From Irpex lacteus (Eukaryota > Basidiomycota > Agaricomycetes > Polyporales > Irpicaceae): 64,000 bases of DNA. The DNA lies in the NCBI GenBank assembly GCA_001986395.2, contig MQVO02000002.1, positions 186,001-250,000 of the forward strand, read 5' to 3'. The notes beneath the pieces are model-generated. The model ran no database searches. It worked only from the letters and a program-made list of their open reading frames with translations, and had not been told where the DNA came from. Position 1 is the stretch's first letter, and each line of letters opens with the position of its first letter. This document shows positions 31,212 to 40,666 of the stretch, in pieces. The position numbers were made by a program, and so were the translations under genes.

Positions 31212-31373
31212 GTTGACAAAAATTTCTCGTCGTCGGGAGAGCGATGCTGGATGTAGCGGGAGCGAGAGAGACTGCGAGCGCTACTTCCCGCTCACCAGCA
31301 TCGATCCTCCCGACGCTTAGTAAGCACTCGTTCGACCTTTCCGCTCGCAAGCTCGCTCACGGTCAAACTACAC
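31212..31373 (-). repeat. Ngaro split repeat A2, 162 bp
   Basis: Direct copy of A1 at 36487-36648. It directly abuts B1, giving the A-B joint (caaactacac/gcttcctaag on the plus strand) that a circular intermediate would carry. It contains an internal inverted repeat around GATGCTGG/CCAGCATC. Confidence 0.9.
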
Positions 31374-31526
31374 GCTTCCTAAGGTCTGTCTGTGCTTCTC
31401 TAGGAGGTATGGGCGAAGGCGGAATTCGGGGGAGCTGAAAGGCCCAAAACCCGAACGGTTTATGGCCCGAATTCCGTCTTGAGCGCGAAGACGACGGCGA
31501 GGCGTTGACAGCACGACTCACCACCA
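31374..31526 (-). repeat. Ngaro split repeat B1, 153 bp
   Basis: Direct copy of B2, located downstream of the recombinase gene in element orientation. Confidence 0.9.
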
Positions 31527-31860
31527 AGGCGAAGCGGTCGCGTAGCACAACAGTCGTGCAACATGGAGACGACTCACCCAAAGAGCGCGCGAACGCTTGC
31601 CTCTACGCCATACCATTTACGCCGGTGTTGTTAGCGATGTATAGTAGTATCAAGAGAAAGACAAATATAATACGGAAACTATAGTACATTGCAAGGGCGT
31701 CGGATACAGAGAACGAGGCGGTACGTGGTACAAATACAATGGGAAAGTTCAGGCGCATTCGGATACAGTACAATGGTTACGGGATGAAAGTAGGGATGTT
31801 GTGTTTAGGACGGGAAATATGGAAACGAGAATAACACCTTGAGAGAGGTGTGCAAGGAAA

Positions 31861-33155
31861 CTAATTTATGTTGTAACGCTTGCGGAACGAGGATATGGAC
31901 TGTCTTGCCAGTTGAATGCGCGAGGTGGTGAAGGAATTGGAGATAAACAAGGGTAAAATTGATTCGATCTTACGCCAATATTCTAGGAACGCTCGCGATT
32001 TCCAGCTCCCTTGTACGGCAACGACGTCAGGAGGAGTTCCACGTAGTAGGAGCTCGGTTGCGCCTCCAATGCGGAAGCTGTGCCCGGTGAGGGTTGCCAG
32101 TCCGTTTGATTGCCAAACCTCATTGCAGCGATCGAGAAACCAGGGCCTTGTCATTGGAGACCAACCTGGTGATGCGACCGTTTCGAATGCGAACAATGGT
32201 GCGTGAGCGGGAAGAGATGTGCTGCAAGCCAGGTGATGAGTTAGAGCGACAACAGGTGAGGTAGTATCGCCGATGTTGGTTACGGTAATGGTGAGGCCGG
32301 ATGTCGTTGTGGTCTTGGACCATGGCAGGCGTATCGTGTAGTACGACGTTCCACCTACGTTGGTGTGTAACTGCGGAAGGGAAGTACGAGTGACATGTCT
32401 AGCGGGATTGAACGAGGACAGGGTAGGTAAGACCAGTTCTCCCAATCTTAGGACAGCATTAGATTCGGTATAGTCATTTGCTGGGAAAGATCTTACCTAC
32501 GGCAACCCCAGAAGGCGACACAGGCGACAGCGAATACGGCTGCATCGAAGGAGTCTGTGAGGTCGAGTGCACGGGAGAGTGCGGCGATGTGCTCGATAGT
32601 AACAGGTGCACGTTTCGGTTTGGCATTTGGCTGAAGCTTCAGCGCACCGGCGCAGGTGACTTTGAGGAGCTTGCCACCTTGCCAAGGGGCCCCGTTGATA
32701 GTGTGCCAGAAGCTGATTCCGGCGATCCAGGTGTCTATGGTTGACCTGGACACGACACCACTCCAGTTCGCTATGAACGACGCCAGGAGATGGTCGGGCG
32801 CGGGCATGCGAGCATTCTCAGGCACCGACATGAGATCGCAGAATTGCGTGAAACGCAGAAGTCCGGCCCCATAGTTCTTTCGAGAGGACTCTTCTAGGGA
32901 GGCGAGCATAGTGTTGATTACACGCCTTGCGTTTTCGGGCGATGTGGCGTCTGATAGCATGGCGTGGAACTGTAAACCGTAAGGAGTCGTCCAGTCTCGT
33001 AGGCGGTTGCTGGCTAGAACATGTGGACGTAGAGGGGAGTGAGTTATGCTTTGTGTGAAGCGGGGTTTCCTCAGACGGGAGTCAGACGGCGGCAACGTCG
33101 ACTCTCGGTTTGCGGCTGACTCTGCAGCTGCGTGTATGCTTGGGGGACTATACAT
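31861..33155 (-). CDS. Ngaro tyrosine recombinase, 414 aa
   Basis: Two exons on the minus strand, 33155-32497 and 32446-31861, join to read FWGCRRLGELVLP across the splice. This places the first catalytic arginine of a phage-integrase-type recombinase exactly at the junction. Further on come GHSFRIGG (the HxxR pair) and a C-terminal AFLEYWRKI with the nucleophilic tyrosine. The N-terminal part (SRKNYGAGLLRFTQFCD.., APDHLLASFIANW) matches the SAM-like DNA-binding half. The enzyme inserts the circular DNA form. The ATG overlaps the stop of the RT gene (ATGTATAG), suggesting stop-restart translation from one RNA. Confidence 0.92.
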
Positions 33156-35424
33156 AATCGAGGAAGGCGTGCAGCTCCTTTGGGAGCATGGTGAGAGTGG
33201 GTAGACGAGAACTAGCAGGCCCCAGAATGCCGCGAGAGACTGGGTCTGCTAGATTGTCTGAAGTATTGACGTATTGGGGCAAGATGAGGATGTTGGATGC
33301 GCAACAGGCAAGCGCTGTGCGACGGATGGAGAGGTTGACTTCGAAATTTCGGCTGCGACCACGCTGAAAAGCACCGATAACACCCATGTTATCACTGCGC
33401 AGGACTAGGTCAGTGTCACGATAGCAAAGTTCGGTGAGGTGCAGTGTAGCGAGCTCGATCGCGATCATCTCAGCCCAGCCTATGTCCCGTCCGTTGCCCT
33501 TCCAACCAGGAACCAGTTTCCAGGCTGCCCATTGCCCGTCTATGATAATTCCTATTCCCCAATCGGTAGATGCGTCCACCCAAACCCCACAGTCCCGAGG
33601 AGGTGCACGGGGAACGAGGGAGCGGACATAGGTAGGCAACTGCAGGATGTCGCGCCACCAACGCAAGTCGGACTTCAAGGAGCTCGGTGGGTACCGTGCC
33701 ACATACTGGTTAGGAAAAGAAGCAGCAAAGGCAAATAGGTTTGCGAGATATGCCCGCCCTTCGCGATAGACGAAGGCTATGTGGGAGAGTGTACCGGCGA
33801 TGCTCATCGTCTCTTTGAGCTTTACTCTGCCGGACTCCGCAGCGAGTGCATACGCTTCCAGCTTTTGCTGGTACTTAGCGCGTTTCTCGTTCGGTAGAGA
33901 GACACTGCGCTCCTTAAGGTTCCACAGGAAACCCAAGTATACGACAAGAAACGCGTACCGGAAACATTTTCCTAGCTTCCACGGTACACCAAGTGCAGCC
34001 GTAATGCGGAATATGTCTTCTATATCGTATGCGTAAATCCACTCGCCGTTGTCGAGTTGCCCGATGGGGAAGCGAAAATTGATAAGATCGTCAACCCACT
34101 TCTTTAGGCGTTCGATGCCTTCGTGCCCTAGTATGTCGACTATTGCGTCCATAGGCTGCCCTTGAAGGCCCGGTCCAGATGCAATGCCAAACGGACAGAC
34201 GTGATCAATGTAGAATTCGCCGTCGTCAACTTGGATGACAAGGAATGGTTTGTGCTGGGGTAAGATGGGGATATTTCGAAAGGCGGAGTCGATGTCAAGA
34301 GTAGCGGCTTGTGCTCCAGGCGGAGCAGTGGACACCTGAAAAGGCAGGTGCGTGAGCTTACAGTTGCTCGTAGGAGAAAATCGGGGCTAAGGCAACACCC
34401 GAGAGATAAAGCTGGGCGGCACAAGCTCCACTCAGGACAGGTGGCACAGGCTCGCCTGATTATGCACAAGGTGACGGCTAAGGCACACGTCTGTAGAAGG
34501 CAAACTCACAATTTGGGCGACTTCAGCGGCAGTGCCCCACGTAGTAGGGAAGTCGTTGGAATCAATGAAATCATTAACGGAGAATCCATCTTCGTTCTTA
34601 AACGAGCAGTTCTGTATTAGACGATATTTGCCGGGAGATCCGGCCTTGTCGACTACACCAAGTGGTGATGTCATGAAATGCGATTTGAGTTTGGTTTGGA
34701 CCTCACGGACGGTGTAAGGGCCGGACATGCGGTTAAGCGAGACTTGTTCTGCAACGTATTGACGAATGAAGTCGAGATGTTCGTACGCAGAGGAATGGTT
34801 TTTGGGTGTATAAGTTTTCTTCAGAGGCTCGAAATCACCAATCGGGAAGCCGTAACGGAAACGGTCGGGAAGCTGGGGGTATTTATCGAGCAGGCCATAC
34901 TGTCTTAGTTTGGCTTCCAAGGCATCTGCTCGATAGGGAGTGATAATTCTATCCCTCTCTGCGGCACCGCTTAGCACCGGCGTGATGATCGGTGGCACCA
35001 CAGAGAGAACAGACGTGGCCACTTGTACCAGGGCAACGGGGGGCACCTGGGCGGCAGGACCCTCCCCGCAGATTCCAGTAGACGCAGAGTGCCTTCTTTC
35101 CCGTGATGGCGACGAGGCGTCTGTCACGCCAGGCAGCGTATACGGGCCTCCCAATGGTTGTAGTTTGGCGGGTGCAACTTCCGGCGACATGTCCACGACA
35201 GCCGCAGACGAGACAGAAGCTATCTTCGGAGCCTTCAGACTCTCCGCTTCGAAAGGGTCGAAAGGAATTTGATCTACCAGAGGTGTCGGTAGTGGAGTCC
35301 GAGGGACGTTTGTATGACGAAGGTTGATGGCTCCGGGAAAGAGAGTTTGCCTTTGACACCTCTGCACGGAGGATCTCCAGGGACACCTCATGAATTCGTT
35401 GGCAGTAAGATACGGAGCCAACAT
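33148..35424 (-). CDS. Ngaro reverse transcriptase - RNase H, about 700 aa
   Basis: Two exons, 35424-34510 and 34335-33148, joined across a 174-bp GT..AG intron. RT motifs: KYRLIQNCSF and FPTTWGTAAEVAQI before the intron; LDIDSAFRNIPIL, PFGIASGPG and KKWVDDLINF (VDD box) after it. RNase H follows, with D, E, D in VWVDASTDWG, EMIAIELATLHL and LRSDNMGVIGAF. There is no integrase, as expected for this class. The frame overlaps the Gag frame by 476 bases and lies +1 to it, so the true start could be an internal ATG or a frameshift. Copying the RNA produces the circular DNA used by the recombinase. Confidence 0.88.
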
Positions 35425-36463
35425 CGAACATCTTCCACATTCCGACGAAGAATCTCTTCCTGACCTCTATGTCAAACTTGAGAATGACAGCAAAGCTATC
35501 ACGGAATTCGGGGCGCTTGCACAGGAAGTCGAAGTGTTCCTTGAACAGCTTGCACACGTCCCGTTCGGCAGCTTCTCCTAAGATCGTATCGAAGTTACGA
35601 TAGGCGTCCAGCCAATCTTCCTTTGACATTTCCGCTTCGCTCGGCCAGGAAGACGTGTCTATGAGATCTCGCTTGACAGACCAGCGATCGTGGATCTTTG
35701 TATATTTCACCGCTGCAGGATTCGTAGCGATGTCGTTCATAGCGGTGGTAGTGCACAGTGTCAAGGGAAGATGATGTCTACTGAGTAGGAGAGTGACGAG
35801 GACTTCTGGTGCATCCTCTGTGTTAGAGAAGAATTCTCCTGCGCGAGTCATCGAGATCTTAGGGGCTGTGGCCGTCGTGCCAGAGGTTACAGTGGCTGTC
35901 GCAGTGGTTGCGGTGTTCTTAGCGAACGAAGGGGCATTGGACGCTGTGACAACCTTAGGTAGTACGATAGTTGTACCGGCAGCAGGTTGGTTTGTCGCGG
36001 ATGGGGAGGGGGTAGCCGAGCCAACTGTCTTCTGGGAGGTCGTCGGTGCAACACCAGCTGGGGCTACGTTACCCATCCTTCTTTCAATCCATTTCTGCAC
36101 GTCCTGCCGGGCATCGGCTCCTACCAATGCAAGCAACTCTTGCAGCGAAGGGTCGAAGGCAGTCGAGTTGTGCTCCTCGGGTTCATCACTTCCTCTTGCA
36201 TTGCTAGCCCCTAACAACCTACTATTGACATCCTCCTTCTCGCTTTCGTCGTTGTCCTCCTCTCCTTCGTCGTTCTCAATACTTGTACTCGTTCCTACTC
36301 CGTTTCCATCCTTGGCGTTATTCCCATCAGATGCGCCGTTATCGTGGTTCCCATCAGACTGAGCACGCGAGGGCTGAGCGTTCCCAGGCGCTGTGCCTGC
36401 CGCTGCGAAGGCTTGCAGTCCGTGGCCTCCGGTACCTTTCGGGCGACCAGATGATTCTACCAT
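34949..36463 (-). CDS. Ngaro Gag-like protein, 504 aa
   Basis: The frame starts 24 bases inside repeat A1. The first 120 residues are low-complexity (Asn, Asp, Glu, Ser), and Thr/Ala-rich sequence runs to about 215. A folded region follows (about 220-380). A zinc knuckle (CLVCGCRGHVAGSC) lies near residue 418, and a Cys-rich end (CVYWNLRGGSC.., HVCSLCGATDHHAGAKRC) closes the protein. Position and knuckle argue for an RNA-binding nucleocapsid role; no other domain was recognised. There is no stop or frameshift. Confidence 0.82.
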   Translation of the reverse strand: MVESSGRPKGTGGHGLQAFAAAGTAPGNAQPSRAQSDGNHDNGASDGNNAKDGNGVGTSTSIENDEGEEDNDESEKEDVNSRLLGASNARGSDEPEEHNSTAFDPSLQELLALVGADARQDVQKWIERRMGNVAPAGVAPTTSQKTVGSATPSPSATNQPAAGTTIVLPKVVTASNAPSFAKNTATTATATVTSGTTATAPKISMTRAGEFFSNTEDAPEVLVTLLLSRHHLPLTLCTTTAMNDIATNPAAVKYTKIHDRWSVKRDLIDTSSWPSEAEMSKEDWLDAYRNFDTILGEAAERDVCKLFKEHFDFLCKRPEFRDSFAVILKFDIEVRKRFFVGMWKMFDVGSVSYCQRIHEVSLEILRAEVSKANSLSRSHQPSSYKRPSDSTTDTSGRSNSFRPFRSGESEGSEDSFCLVCGCRGHVAGSCTRQTTTIGRPVYAAWRDRRLVAITGKKALCVYWNLRGGSCRPGAPRCPGTSGHVCSLCGATDHHAGAKRCRREG

Positions 36464-36486
36464 TTAGGAACAAGCGAAGCTTCAGA

Positions 36487-36648
36487 GTTGACAAAAATTT
36501 CTCGTCGTCGGGAGAGCGATGCTGGATGTAGCGGGAGCGAGAGAGACTGCGAGCGCTACTTCCCGCTCACCAGCATCGATCCTCCCGACGCTTAGTAAGC
36601 ACTCGTTCGACCTTTCCGCTCGCAAGCTCGCTCACGGTCAAACTACAC
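36487..36648 (-). repeat. Ngaro split repeat A1, 162 bp
   Basis: 5' terminal repeat of the Ngaro element, a direct copy of A2 at 31212-31373. It should hold the promoter for the element RNA. Confidence 0.9.
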
Positions 36649-37371
36649 TTTGCGCTAGCCTTTTGTCCATATTTCCTAACATATACCCTACGACCATAAC
36701 AAAACTTTGTATGTTACTTTTTCGTCCGAAAAAAACGCTTCATTGTTTCGACTCAAAAAAGAAACATAAGGGCCAACATCTTTCCGCTCGTCAAAGGAAT
36801 CATTTTCTGCTCATACTCATATACATTTTATCTTCGGGAAAAAGGTCAAAGAAAATGAGCGTTATTCCGCGGTGTTGTTGTCGAAAGAAGAGGTTCCATT
36901 TGCTCTCTAATTTTTCCATAGCTTTTTCGCAACGAGGAAGAGGTTTCATTTTCTCTCTCATTTCCTATCGCTTTTTCGAGATTCGTATCAGAGAAGTAAG
37001 AGATTCGTATTACGGTCGATCAACATTTTCAAGAGAAGGGCCAGCATTCGCAAATGGGACTAAGTATCGATGTTGGCTAACATGTCTCCTATGTTCGCTG
37101 ATAAAATGAATGGGAATAACGCTCATTTTCTTTGACCTTTTTCCCGAAGATAAAATGTATATGAGCATGAGCAGAAAATGATTCCTTTGACGAGCGGAAA
37201 GATGTTGGCGCTTATGTTTCTTTTTTGAGTCGAAACAATGAAGCGTTTTTTTCGGACGAAAAAGTAACATACAAAGTTTTGTTATGGTCGTAGGGTATAT
37301 GTTAGGAAATATGGACTACATAATGAACCTTTTAACAATACATTTTCTTCGTCGCAAAAGGCTAGCGCAAA
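36649..37371. mobile_element. long-TIR nonautonomous DNA element, 723 bp
   Basis: The ends read TTTGCGCTAGCC and GGCTAGCGCAAA. The inverted arms are long: 36649-36866 pairs with 37109-37371, the right arm carrying about 45 extra bases near 37315-37360. Eight-base direct repeats ACTATAGT at 31024-31031 and 37372-37379 flank it once the later Ngaro insertion is ignored. An 8-bp duplication suggests hAT-like transposition, but the end sequence is not a typical hAT end, so the family is open. There is no coding capacity of note. Confidence 0.8.
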
Positions 37372-37483
37372 ACTATAGTTTGGCCACTCATCTTCTTACG
37401 GGAAAGTGTGAGACTTGTCAAACCTTTTCTCCTTCACTTTCCCCGCATATTTCCGGCGGGAAAAAATTGGCAGATACGCAGTG
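37372..37483 (-). repeat. right arm of palindromic CACTG MITE
   Basis: Reverse complement of 30920-31031, ending 107 bases before the RRF1 ATG. See the composite entry for the target duplication. Confidence 0.88.
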
Positions 37484-37590
37484 TATGCATTGCTGGGCGC
37501 ATCACATCCGAATGTGGAAATCGTCGGGCCCACGTGGACTTTATATCGTCCCGAACCCCGACGGGACAGCTTGAATTGCCACATCCACTC

Positions 37591-38566
37591 ATGTCCCTCA
37601 TCAAGACTGCCGTCGCTCGCGTCGCCCGCCAAACGTTCTCACCGAGGTTGGCAGCGAGAACCCTGCGCTCGACCACACCCATCATACAGCCACAACAAAC
37701 ACGAACCTACGCCTCCAAGAAAAAGTCCAAACATGCCGACCCCTCAGACGAACCCACCACCAAAGCCAAGTCCAAATCCAAGTCATCTTCTAATGAAGCA
37801 GAAGACCTTGTCCCAGGATCCCAGCGTATAGCTGCGGGCGAGGTGTACTTCAAAGCGGAAGAGAGCATGAAGTCTACGCTCGAGCGATTCCGCAAGGAAG
37901 TCTCCAGCCTCGAAACACGCGCAAGCGGGCGTGTCACCACCTCACTGCTCGCGCCCGTACGAGTGAAACTACCGGACCACGACCCCAAAGGCGTACGGCT
38001 GGAGGAGATCGCGACGGTCGGTGTGCGGGAGGGGACGACGTTGGTGGTGACGGTGTTCGAAGACCATGTGCGTGGGTGTTTGTGGTCGCCGTTGAGTATA
38101 TCTGAATTTTACGCTGAAGGTTTTAGTAGACTCTCAAATATGTTGAGCAAGCTGTATATGATGCGAAGTTGCCTGGGCTGAATCCCCAGAGGGCGGACTC
38201 GAGAACGATCAAGATTCCCGTGCCCAAGTGCGTATACATGTTTAATGAGTATGCAGTACTGGGTTCGACTTATTGTGTCACACTACAGACCCACTGTTGA
38301 AGCGAGACATGCGCTGTACACGACAGCACAGCGGCACGCTGAGGATGCGCGTGTACATATACGCAAGCAGCACTCTACAAGCGTGAAGAAGGGCGGGTTC
38401 AAGAAGTTCTCACAGGAGTTCGACGAAGTGCGTCCTTTGAATCTCTTTGAAATCGTTCTGCTAACCTCCCCGTACCGACCTACAGCTTCAAGAACTCAAC
38501 GACAAATACATCAAAGAGGTCGACAAAATCCTCGCTGACCTCAAGAAAAGCACAGGAGCAAAATGA
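37591..38566 (+). CDS. RRF1: mitochondrial ribosome recycling factor, 264 aa
   Basis: Four exons: 37591-38067, 38130-38227, 38289-38427 and 38486-38566, in frame. At intron 1 the first AG would give an immediate stop, so the second AG (38128-38129) is used. A basic, Arg/Ser/Thr-rich N-terminus without acidic residues looks like a mitochondrial targeting peptide (to RTYASKKK). The rest is the RRF fold: STLERFRKEVSSLETRASGR, LLAPVRVKL, IKIPVPKPTVEAR, and a C-terminal three-helix part ending in DKILADLKKS. It splits mitochondrial ribosomes after termination. The gene is divergent to YAE1. The promoter space left is 107 bases before transposon sequence begins. Confidence 0.92.
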
Positions 38567-38698
38567 GATCTCCGTAAGCCCAAGCACGCTTGCATGGTCG
38601 AATAGCTAGCTGTAAGGTCTCTTCTATATACATTAAACCATCTATATCCATATAATACACCCGTATGCTACACATCACACTACCACCACACACCCCTC

Positions 38699-40015
38699 TC
38701 ATCCAAACCTCTTCGTCAATCCATCATATATAACAAAAATCAACGCACTACTAGGCACCGCCCTCGCCGCCGTGATCCCACACCCGGCATACAACCCCCT
38801 CAACCCCTGCGCCTTGTACATCGCCCGTGCAGTCGCCACAAAGCTCGGATACGGCTCCCCAGGCGCACGAGGACGCATCTCTGCCTCTGTCTGCACCGCA
38901 CTCTTCACAGTATCGGCGGGGAACAGGGCGACGTTATATGCCAATCCTGCGAATCCGCCCGATACAGCTGACTCCCATACCGCCAGGTGCTGCTTTTGCG
39001 AGGGTCCGCCGTCCGAAGAGGATGTTAATGCAGAAGAAGAGGAAGAGGGACGACGTGAGATGAGAAGCCGCGCGACGGCCTCTTTCGAGACGAACCAGGC
39101 TGCGCCGCCGCCTGTTTCTCGGATGAGCGTGCCGGTTTGGCCTAGCCAGAGACCTCTGAGGCCGGAAGTTTGTACGACGGACTTGAGCACGGCTATAGGT
39201 CCGGGGAGCTTGTGAGTTTTTGAATCGGATGGTAGTGGTGAACCGAGGGTGGCTGCTCCGGTGTTTGTTGGTACCTCGATTGAGACGGGCGGCGTCAAGA
39301 GCATCTGGACCTGCATTTTGCACTTGACGAGTTCGATGGGTGTTCTATTTGGCCCGTGATGAAGTGAATTGGTAAGGATGAGTATGTGATGTGCATGATA
39401 GACTACCGAGGGAGAGGAAATGAGGGTCGAAGTGGGACGTACAGGAAGAAACTGGTGATCGCTCCTGCGCCTGCAGCAGCCACAGACAGCTGGCCCAGTG
39501 TCAACTCGTCTGCGGGGGTCTGTCCGGAGTACCGCCTCACGGCGTTTTGTATCTGGTTGTACGACACGAACATAGACGCGTTTTCTGCCATTGCGCCTAC
39601 GATGGGTGCAGGCAAGCCCTGATTGAGGGTGCATTATTTGACGTTCAGCGCACGAATAGATAATAGAAGAAATCGCGTACCCTGTACAGCCCACGAACAC
39701 CCTCTTTACTCCATGTCTGCACCAGACAGTCGATGGGCCCTTTGAACCGCGCCGTGGCGTCCAGCACTTGGGACTGTAGCCGTACTTTTGTCAGGTCGAA
39801 CGGGTGCTCGAAGACTTTTGATACCATGCCCGCGATCTACAATAATAACGCGTCAGAATGATAATATAACCTGTCGGATACTGATTGTTGGTGAGGATGT
39901 GTAGAGGAACACTTACACTACCAAACGTGATGTCCTTTACTGCTCTGAGCGCAGCAGAAGAGCTTGCTTCGTCATGATGCACGACGGAGGGAAGGGAAGG
40001 CGGCGGACTTTGCAT
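38699..40015 (-). CDS. ORT1: mitochondrial carrier, ornithine (ORT1) type, 358 aa
   Basis: Four exons on the minus strand: 40015-39917, 39836-39681, 39618-39443 and 39344-38699, in frame. Three repeats each carry the carrier signature PX[DE]XX[KR]: HPFDLTKVRLQ, TPIELVKCKMQ and FPADTVKSAVQ. The second halves read GLYRGLPAPIVGAM, GLWLGQTGTLIRE and GLYAGCGITAARA. Six membrane helices are expected in the inner mitochondrial membrane. The second-repeat TPIELVK with GxxxTxxRE is like yeast Ort1 and the human ornithine carriers, which exchange ornithine for citrulline, basic amino acids or protons. The substrate is inferred from similarity in memory, so the symbol is tentative. A low-complexity loop (SSSSSALTSSSDGG) follows repeat two. 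Confidence 0.83.
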
Positions 40016-40666
40016 TGTAGGTATAATTCCACTCTATCAGTAGTCGTAGTGGTAGTCAGCAGCTGTGGTCCTGCGCTGTCGGTGGTTGAGTCAAGCAGGT
40101 AGAACTCCAAGACTTATGAGTTCGAGTCGTAACTTGTAAAGAGAGAGAAAGCAGCAAAGAACTTGATAAGTTGCGCTAGCACATGATGGAAGGAAAGAAA
40201 CCGGTGCTGGCAGAGGAACCTGGAGAAGAGGTTGGCTGTACACGGAAGAGGCGACCTCGAGGTTTGAGCGACTTTTGCAGAGCCGACTCAAGGCAATTAT
40301 CCCGCTTCCCGGAGCGCCTGTACATGCATGACGGGTTCGGACTCCTCGGATATAAAGCAACTATCAATGAACGATATTGCTAGAACAACATGATGAAGGT
40401 GATTACAAGTCCAGCTACAAGTAAACAGTCCGCCAAGTCTATGCCGCATGCCACGGCGCGAAAGTAGTAAGTACGGAGAGGCGAAGAAATACAAAAAGAT
40501 AGGTAGGTAGGTATACAGCAGTGTCCACGCAGAATAAGAATTCGAAGGCAGAAGCGTCCAGGCAAGGCCAGATATGCATAACAACAGAATAGAGGTATCA
40601 TGTTTTACCCTCCCAAGAAATTAAATCCCAAGGGTCCACGAAAAGTCAGCACCCAGCCCAGGTAAA
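40016..40666. other. intergenic, no gene seen
   Basis: This separates the carrier 5' end from the GH16 3' end. Short frames on both strands lack domains. I see nothing further. Confidence 0.5.

Larger units (their letters stand above)
31032..36648 (-). mobile_element. Ngaro/DIRS-type tyrosine-recombinase retrotransposon, 5617 bp
   Basis: On the minus strand the order is A1 (36648-36487), Gag-like gene, RT/RNase H gene, tyrosine recombinase gene, B1 (31526-31374), A2 (31373-31212), 27 bp, B2 (31184-31032). Split direct repeats A1 - B1A2 - B2, absence of an aspartic protease or DDE integrase, and a tyrosine recombinase together define Ngaro elements, known from Coprinopsis and Phanerochaete. 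The element moves through RNA, then a circular DNA whose A-B joint is recombined into the target without a duplication. All three genes read through with plausible introns and every repeat is full length. It is a good candidate for an intact, possibly active copy. Confidence 0.93.
30920..37483. mobile_element. palindromic MITE (CACTG ends) split by two later insertions
   Basis: Left and right arms of 112 bases each are near-perfect reverse complements and meet in the palindrome ACTATAGT. Before disruption the element was therefore about 216 bp and almost fully self-complementary. Ends CACTG..CAGTG and a 3-bp duplication (TAT) fit the CACTA (En/Spm) superfamily; this is inference from ends and duplication length only. 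It carries no gene of its own. A long-TIR element and a Ngaro retrotransposon now occupy its centre, giving the 6.5-kb composite. Confidence 0.83.

Noticed and set aside
31032..36648. Reading the recombinase element as a Crypton or as a DIRS1 element
   Set aside because: Cryptons lack an RT, which is present here. DIRS1 has inverted termini and an internal complementary region, whereas this element has split direct repeats. The inverted arms outside belong to other elements.
30920..37483. One autonomous DNA transposon with 112-bp inverted repeats carrying RT and recombinase genes
   Set aside because: The inverted arms meet in one palindrome once the inner insertions are removed, and the genes inside belong to a Ngaro with its own termini.
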